The notes under the pieces are model-generated. The model was not told the DNA's origin and searched no databases. It was given only the letters and a program-made list of their open reading frames with translations. The translations under genes and the position numbers were made by a program. 64,000 nucleotides of DNA from Anisus vortex (taxonomy: Eukaryota > Mollusca > Gastropoda > Planorbidae). Below, in pieces: positions 43,401 to 52,400 of the stretch. The stretch spans positions 59,381,898-59,445,897 of the forward strand of contig OX421493.1 of the NCBI GenBank assembly GCA_949126835.1. Reading direction: 5' to 3'. How positions within the stretch are numbered: the stretch's first letter is position 1; each line of letters begins with the position of its first letter.

Positions 43401-46400
43401 CAGTTTCAGTGGCCACGACATACTAGGTGATTGTGTAACCAGCACTTACTTTATCCCAACTAAGGTCAGGTAGCAATCATAGCTAAGTGGACTCAGGGAC
43501 ACCCTCCAGTACCGAAAAAAATCCTAGCCTGCACCAGGATTCAAAACCAGGACCTTCAGTACGCCAAACGAACGCGCTGCCATCTCGGGCCTGTACCCAG
43601 AGTGTAACGATGTTAATTTGTACTGCTTAAAACATATTTATTCTAAGGTGTCAAAACCCCAGGAGTTTTCTCTAAACACACTGCACCATATTGACTTATA
43701 TAAATGTCATCTGTCAACACAATGCATCATATTGACACCAATACATTACTTCTGTCCACAGCGCTGGTGTTGGACGTACAGGAACTTTCATTGCTCTACA
43801 CAACATTATCCAACAGGCCGATGAGACTGGATATGTGGATTTTAAAAACACTTTGGTCAAACTAAGAGAGGACAGGTTTCTTATGATCCAAACTCCAGTA
43901 AGCTACTGTTGATGATATTATTTCAAAGCATTTTTTATTTTTATTTCCTGCAAATCTAGTTTTATCACTTTTAATGTAATCGTTAGCAGTTGATTAAATG
44001 TCAGAAATATGAGTTGCGGGTGGCAGAAAAGAAAGTATTAAACATGAATAAGCCTGAATAATAAATATTATATACACATATCCATTTATTTGTATGCGGA
44101 TAGAATTTGAATTTGAAAGCACTTAGAGTTGACTTACATACCAGAAGAACTGAATTTGTGTATAATATTTAGAACTATAAATTAAATATTTTCTAATAAT
44201 GCTGAACAAGTAGTTAAGTCTCTGCTTTTTTATTATTCTCTAGATAAAATAGATACTACAGATAATTTAAATATACATCACACATTATTATTTTCCTGAA
44301 GTTGGCATAAATATTTATAAGTGAAATTGGTATATTATTTCGAGCATCAGTTTTTTTTGTAGTTTGTTTATAAATGGAAGGTCAATTTATTTTATTTTTG
44401 TTCACTGTAGGGCAAATGCGTAATTTTATATTGATAGACGTTTTCGATGATGATTCATTGCTTAGTTCAAAATACTAGTCTAGCTGGTATTTTATGTGGG
44501 ATCACAAGCTTTATTTTTCTATATTGTTCATATATTGCTAAAGGTGCTTAATATATATATATATATGGGAGAGGCGGCTAATTCGTACCCCCAAAGATAC
44601 AAATTAACAATAATAAAACTAAATGTTGAAAAAGTTTATTTTAATGTTAAAACAATTATTGTAGACAAAACAATGAAAATAAATATTTTGAACGTGTTCT
44701 TATGAACACAAAGAGATAATTAATAAAATTTAAAAAAGACAATGTGTTACTAATTGCCCTCACCAGCATTCAAATTCGTACCACTACGGAGGGTAATAAG
44801 TACCAAAAGGAATGAAGACAAATATTTTTTGTAACGTTAACATATGCAAATTTATTTTAGCTCAGAAAAAGACGTCCTAAAGTAGATTTTGAAATCCCAT
44901 ACAACCTAGAGCATAGGTTCTCAACGGGGGCGATATCGCCCCCCAGGGGGCGATGAGAAGCTTTAGGGGGGCGATAACATTCCCGGGGGCGATTGGGGGG
45001 CGATGAAGGGCAAGTGGGCGGTACTTACGTACCTGCTATAATTTCAACAACTCAGCTATTTAAATCGATTAGTTTTTGGATGAAATATGATGTAAACGCA
45101 AGTGCTACTAAATATCTGATATCCCCCAACAGTAGGCATACATATTATTGAACAAATAAGAATCACAATGACTTTTCGATGAAGTAGGGGTTAGTAGCCT
45201 ACTTGGCAAATATGTTATGCGGCCGTCTCGTCTTATGGTTGGTTCACCGGACTGTCGCCTTAACATCGGTTACTATTACTAATTTTACTCGTTTTACCGA
45301 GATGTCCTTTAACGCGTTTGAACCCTTTTTAAAGATGTAACCACAATAGCTGAGCGATTTAGATACGTAGTAATTATACAAACTGGGTAGTTATTAAAAT
45401 GTTTGAAAATATTCATATAAATTCTTTAGTCATATAATATTTATACAATTTTCAAATAATTTTTACAGTTCTATCATATCATTTTAAAGTTATAAATGCA
45501 AGCCATTCAGTTTTTTGTAAAAGAAAAACAAATTGAAATATTACCTCAAATGAAAAGGGTTAATTATCTCCCTTTAATTAACAAATGTTTCCGCTAAAAT
45601 TAAGTTGGGGGGCGGTGAGCGGAAAAAAATGTAAAAGGGGGCGGTGAGCCGAAAAAGGTTGAGAACCTATGACCTAGAGCATTCGTTAAGACCACAGACA
45701 CCATCTTTTAGTGATAGAAGAGTCATATGACCATGCATTAGCTCTTTCCTGAAAAAGAAAATGCAAGAATGCATTGTGGGATAGTAAAGAAAATGTGCAC
45801 TGATAGCACTTTAAAGATCTACAAAATTATAGTCCTAAACATGTTAAAATATAAGGGTTAAAAAATAGAAGTTTTACTTCACGACGTCTATTGCAGCTAA
45901 AAAGTACCACCTCGGCCAATTAGTACGGTATGTATTACTCTCTATAGCGAGGTACGATTTAGCGGACTCAGACTTAACATTGTTTATTGCTTCTGTGTAT
46001 TTATCCGCAATAGAAAACGTATGTAAATGTATTTGTTAATGAAGCAGAGAGGGTAGGCAGTACACTAAATACATATAAATAATCTATTTTTAACCAGACC
46101 TACATAGTATGAATAGAGGCACTGGTAAAAAATAACATCAGGTAGGCCCTAGTGTACAAAAAATATAAAGTGTGCCTACCATTTTATTTTCTTGACTATG
46201 TCAACCATTATTCTATGGAAGTCAAAACTAATGAAACTAATGTGCTGGCATGTGTTAACTTAAATGTTAATTACAACCAGTCAAAATATGTAAAATGGCA
46301 GGGGTACGAATTACCCACCTATACATATTATAATGTACATCTCATCAATAGGGCGTTTGCAATCACGTGACAAAAAGCACGTGATTTGTGTTTACTTTCT

Positions 46401-49400
46401 GTAATGGTGTACAAGTAATAATGGCCGCTGTATTAATAAAGTTTCATATAGGCTCGAGCTTTTTTTAAATGATGTGTTGTGTTTTAAGTCTTATTAAGAT
46501 TTAAGCTGTATTATGTATGTTAAATAAAATAGGCTATTTTATTATTATCTTAGACATAGATCATAGATGATGTGAGCCTATTAGTGACTTGACTAGATAG
46601 CCTATTCACCAACACTATCACTTGACATCGTAGCCTAGCCTACGAAACATTAAAAGTGTAGGCCTATAAAGTGAAATTGAAAGTGTAAATAGGTCTAGCC
46701 GGCCCTAGCCTAATCACATTAATCAATTAATCTACAGTACTACTATTTACCTCCTTATTTTTGAGTAGGATAGCCAATATTCAGATGTGAATTTTGCATG
46801 ATAAAGAACAACTTCACTTTCACCACGTTATATTTGTACCTCAATTGGGTTCTTATATTTACACAAATACGTCACTAAAATCCTAAGCCACGCCTACCGA
46901 GAACGCTCTATATACATAATTACCGTGAGTTTGTTTATTTATTATATGTTTGTGCTCTATAGGCTCCTAAGCCGTTTGACTAATCGGATCAAAAGTTAAA
47001 TGTATAAATTGGAAACGTCCTCCAAAATAAATATTTATTATATAAACAATAATGCTTAATTCTTGAATTTATTTTTAAAAAATAAACTTAGATATATTGA
47101 TAATCACCGTATGTTAAGGTTTAAACTGAGCGCCATTTCAGAATGAACTCCCCTTAACGTTCATTTTCTATGTTGAACGCGAGGCCTTCCCAATAATTCC
47201 CCTTGCATACAGTTGTTTATTAACGCGGCGTAATCTCCTTAATAAAAGGTACGTACCAGCTATTTGGTTTGGAGAGTTTTAATGTTGTATTTTAAAAGAA
47301 ACTAGCTTATTACGTAATGTAATGTCTATCAATTTCAGGACCAGTATATATTCTTGCACAAAGCTGCGCAAGCGGCAATAGTTTCCATGGGGACCACAGT
47401 GACCTCAAGTGACATGAAAACCAGACTCCGTCATTTGCAGGAGAAGACAGATTTAGGAATTTCCAACATGGAAAAAGAATTTAACGTAAGTCTGAATGTT
47501 GGCTGATAAACCTGATGTAAAGTTGGATTAACTTATATAAGTAGCTTTTGTTTTAGATGCGAAATGAAGTCTTTTTATTTTGTATACACTTTTCTATACT
47601 TGGCAATATTGGCAATTTCTATCTGTTAAAACAGATCGTTTTAAAAGCTGTACCTGCTTATTAAATTATGTTTAGGCTACCCTTTAAAAAAAGTTAATGA
47701 CAGAGTATGGAATTTTACCAAGCTTTACACATATTTTTTTAGTATTTGTTTTATTCATTGTTAATTTGTAGATATTAGGCCTAAGGAATTAATATTAATT
47801 TTGGCATTAAGTGATTAAATATGGCGGGAAAGTAGAAATATTTCTTTGATTTCAGCTAAAGTATTTCTAACTTCTATATAATTTATTGCAAAAATGACAG
47901 TCTGGAGAAATGAATAACATCAGAGGAATTGTGCTTGCACAAGGAATTTCACTAATATCTTTTTCTCATATATATTTTTCTAAGAACCGTTTAATCCTAA
48001 ATTAGTATTGTAGGCATGTAGGCCTATTATCTCGACTTTACTTGGTTATTTTACTTACCGATTACGAGTATAAATTAAATATTAGTCTTCACATGTAATA
48101 AAGCTTACACGAGTAAGTACTTCTGTTCTGTGATCTTTTGTTGATGGGTTTTTGCAGAACGTACGTGTATTAGAACAAATTCAGAAAAGATTTGCAAAGC
48201 TCATTACTAGCGAATATTTACAACTGACAAGAGTATCACCATTAGTCAAATTACTAAACCGAGAAACACTAGAGAACAGAAGGGCAAAGAGTAAAGTAGT
48301 AATAATACATAAGGCATTAAACTCTAATTTAGAAATACAACCCAATACAAACCTGTTGCAAAGCTCAAATAAACATAAAAACAAAAAACACTTTAATTAT
48401 CCCTCATATAAGATGCATATGCAAGACTAGACTCGGACCACGGATGAGCGTAGGACGCAATAATCTTCTCTATAGAAGGAGCGTCTGTAATGTATAAGAT
48501 AAGATAAGTACTCTTTCTTGTTGAGTGGCTCCAGGCATTGAATGGGTTGCCTGGACAAAACCAGGTAAACCAGTAACTTAGGCCTACTATCATTTAACAC
48601 ACCTATCAAAATACAAGATCAACCACGGATAAGCGTTGGACTCAATAATCACAATGTTAAATTATTGTATTTCAATTTTAGACTATCTGTGACATTTGCC
48701 AAGAGGAAAATGAAGCCATACAGGAAGCCGAGTCTGTTTATCAAAATGCTGACAGTTTAAAGATTGATTTGAAAAATAGGTTTCCATCCATAATTCCAAG
48801 TAAGTCGAGAAACAACATTCACAGTTAAAGTAACATTTATAGATTAGATAATTGTACAAAACAAAGAACATTTTTTTCACATATTAAATTAGTATTCAAA
48901 TATACATATAGATGTGATTGTCACGTTATAAAGTGAACTTTTGAACATAATAGAAAGGCGTTTGAAAATTTGTTTCACCAATATTGTCCCGTATTTTCTA
49001 TTTCTTCAGGTAACAGTTACAGGCCCTACTTAGCATGTGAAAGCAAGGAGATGGACAGTTACATAAATGCAGTTTTTCTTCAGGTAACTGTTGTATTATG
49101 TAACATTTGAGTAACTTGTAAAAAAAACATACAATGGTATCTAGTGTATTAGATTATGTGAAAAATGAAAGTCAAATAGGATTAAAAAGAAATTAGAATT
49201 TTTTTTTTACAAAAAATAAATCCTTTGATATTTTTATTATTTATCGTGCTTTTAATAATTTTTGCATTTTGGGAAATTGGCACTTTCTAATTTTAGTATA
49301 ATTTTATAGATAAAAAAACATAACACAAAGATAATATACTACATTGTGTTTAATGACATTTCAATTCTGTTATCGGTAAAGCCTAGTATTGCAAAATCAA

Positions 49401-52400
49401 AGTCTAAAAAGTCATTAAGTTACTTTGTATTCTTTCAGGGTTTCCAGAAAAAAGATCAACACATATTAACCCAACTTCCGATGTCATCTACTGTCACAGA
49501 CTTCTGGAGGATGGTCACTCAGTATAAGGTCTCTCTAGTTGTGGCCTTTGAAGTGGACAACATGAAGACTGACCAGGTCAGCAATACGTCAAATGTATAG
49601 TTTCTTTCACATTCAGGAATTTCAGTTTTATTTAAAGTTGATATAAACTTACCCGACAAGCATTACAACACCCCCCCCTTTGCAATTTCCCCCACCCCCA
49701 CATAAGACAATTAACCATTGTACAGTAAAATTACCTAACCAAGCTTAGCATTTACATTATTTCCCCTAAAACCTACCAATACCAACACACTATAAAGCAA
49801 CACAGAATAAATTAAAAAGACACCAACTTTACGATCTTGTTAATAGAAGAAAATATAAAAAATAACATTTTGAATATGTACTTGTAAAAAAAAGTTGTTT
49901 TTCTAAATTGTCAAATTTTGACAGTAAAACTATATCTATATCAGACAATTGCCAACTATTATCTGTAAAACTATGTCTATATCAGACAATTACCAACTAG
50001 TATATGTAAAACTATATCTATATCAGACAATTGCCAACTTTTTACTGTAAAACTATATCTAAATCAGTCAAGTGCCAACTATTTACTGTAAAACTATATC
50101 TACATCAGACAAATACCAACTATTTACTCTTAAATTATATCTATATCAGACAAATGCCAACTATTTACTGTTAAACTATATCTATATTAGACATTACCAA
50201 CTATTTACTGTAAAACTGTATCTATTTCAGACAATTGCCAACTATTTACTGTAAAACTATATCTATATCAGACAATTGTCAACTATTTCCTGTAAAACTA
50301 TGTCTATATCAGACAATCGCCAACTATTTACTGTAAAACTATGTCTATATCAAACAATTGCCAACTATTTACTGTAAAACTATGTCTATATCAGACAATT
50401 GCCAACTATTTACTGTAAAACTATGTCTATATCAGACAATTGTCATCTATGTACTGTAAAACTATATCTATATCAGACAATTGTCATCTATTTACTGTTA
50501 AATTATATCTATATTAGACCATTACCAACTATTTACTGTAAAACTATATCTATTTCAGTCAATTGCCAACTAATTACTGTAAAACTATGTCTGTATCAGA
50601 CAATTGCCAACTATTTACTGTAAAACTATGTCTATATCAGACAATCGCCAACTATTTACTGTAAAACAATGTCCATATCAGACAATTGCCAACTATTTAC
50701 TGTAAACCTATGTCTATATCAGACAATTGCCAACTATTTACTGTAAAACTATGTCTATATCAGACAATCGCCAACTATTTACTGTTAAAAAATTAAGTCT
50801 TTATCAGACAATTGCCAACTATTTACTGTAAAACAATGTCTATATCAGACAATAGCCAACTATTTACTGTAAAACTATATCTATATCAGACAAGTGCCGA
50901 CTATTTACAAAAAACTATGTCTATATCAGACGATCGCCAACTATTTACTGTAAAACTATGTCTATATCAGACAATTGGCAACTATTTACTGTAAAACTAT
51001 GTCTATATCAGACAATCGCCAACTATTTACTGTAAAACTATGTCTATATCAAACAATTGCCAACTATTTACTGTAAAACTATGCCTTTATTATACAATTG
51101 CCAACTATTTACTGTAAAACTATATCTATATCAGACAATTGCTAACTATTTACCAAGTGAAGAGAATTCGATGAATTCATCAAAGTTTGAGATTCAGTGT
51201 ACAGCCAAACAAGATAACAATTTGTGGGAAGAATTACATCTGAAGGTTGTTACAGACAATTCGGTGAGTTAACACAAACTTGGTTCTAGGGCTTAATACT
51301 TTATTTATAAACTTATTCAGTTAAACTAAGTATTGGCAACTTTTCAGAAAGAACTGTTGTTGTGATCTGTGTTATGACTTTTAGTAATTTGTCAAAATTT
51401 TCTTTTCTTTCTGAAGTCTTGTTTGTGCGATTTCAAATTTTAACATTTTTCAAAGTCAATTTTACAATAATAATTTTTTTTTCATTACTTTATATAATGA
51501 AATAAACTTTATTAAATTATGTAAAATCTATTGTAAAATTTAAAGGAGATTTGAAGTGCGTTTTTGTTTCTTAGTCGTGTTGTTTTTTTAAATAGTAGCC
51601 TATTATAGTATATTTTCAAATTCTTTTTTTTTATCATTCTCTATGTAATTTATGGTGTTATTTTTTAAAAGGTTTAACTTGTGACTGTATATTTGCACTA
51701 AGATATTTTAAACTGTTATGCCTATATTTATGTTTAGAAATAAAGAAACATTGTTTTGAAAAGTATACACTGTAGAATATATTTTACAATAATGGGAAAA
51801 AGCAGGTGTCCAACTAGGACCTTTTTGATTAGAATACATTTATAGTAAACAACTATGTAAACAGCTCATGTCACAAAGTGTATAATAGTGACATAATTTA
51901 TGTCATTCACAGAAATCCATTCAACATAATCTCATCCATCTGAAATGTAAAGTCACTGACATAGATGCAAATAAATTAGTATCCTTTGTGAATAAGGCAA
52001 GGTCGTTAAATGCACAAGCTAATGGAAGAATTATCTACACCTGCAGGTAATAAAACAACTTTTTTTCACCTTACAATACTAGTGTACATGTCACAGGTTA
52101 CTGTGAGATAATGTGAATTTCTTAGTCAAAGCATTTGTTATTGCGTGACCACTGAATGCTGTGAAGATATTGAAAAAACCTAGAAACACTAGAGGACAGA
52201 AAGGTAAAGAGTAAAGTAGTAATATCATATCAGGCATTAAACTAATTTAGAAATACAACCCAATAACAACCTGTTTCATTTCTCAGATAAACATATGGAC
52301 AAAACACTTTCCTTGTCCCTTATGGGAGAACAAATTAATCCATATGAGTACTTTTTTTCCCTGAGTGGCAGTCACGCATGTAATGGGTTGCCTGAAATTA

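Noticed and set aside
49919..51158. CRISPR-like array of regular repeats
   Set aside because: Units are contiguous with no unique spacers, and the context is a eukaryotic intron; it is a satellite.
50072..51272. Tandem peptides such as QTIANYLL as a real repeat protein
   Set aside because: They arise from the 41-bp repeat cycling through frames; only the last unit is joined to a coding exon.
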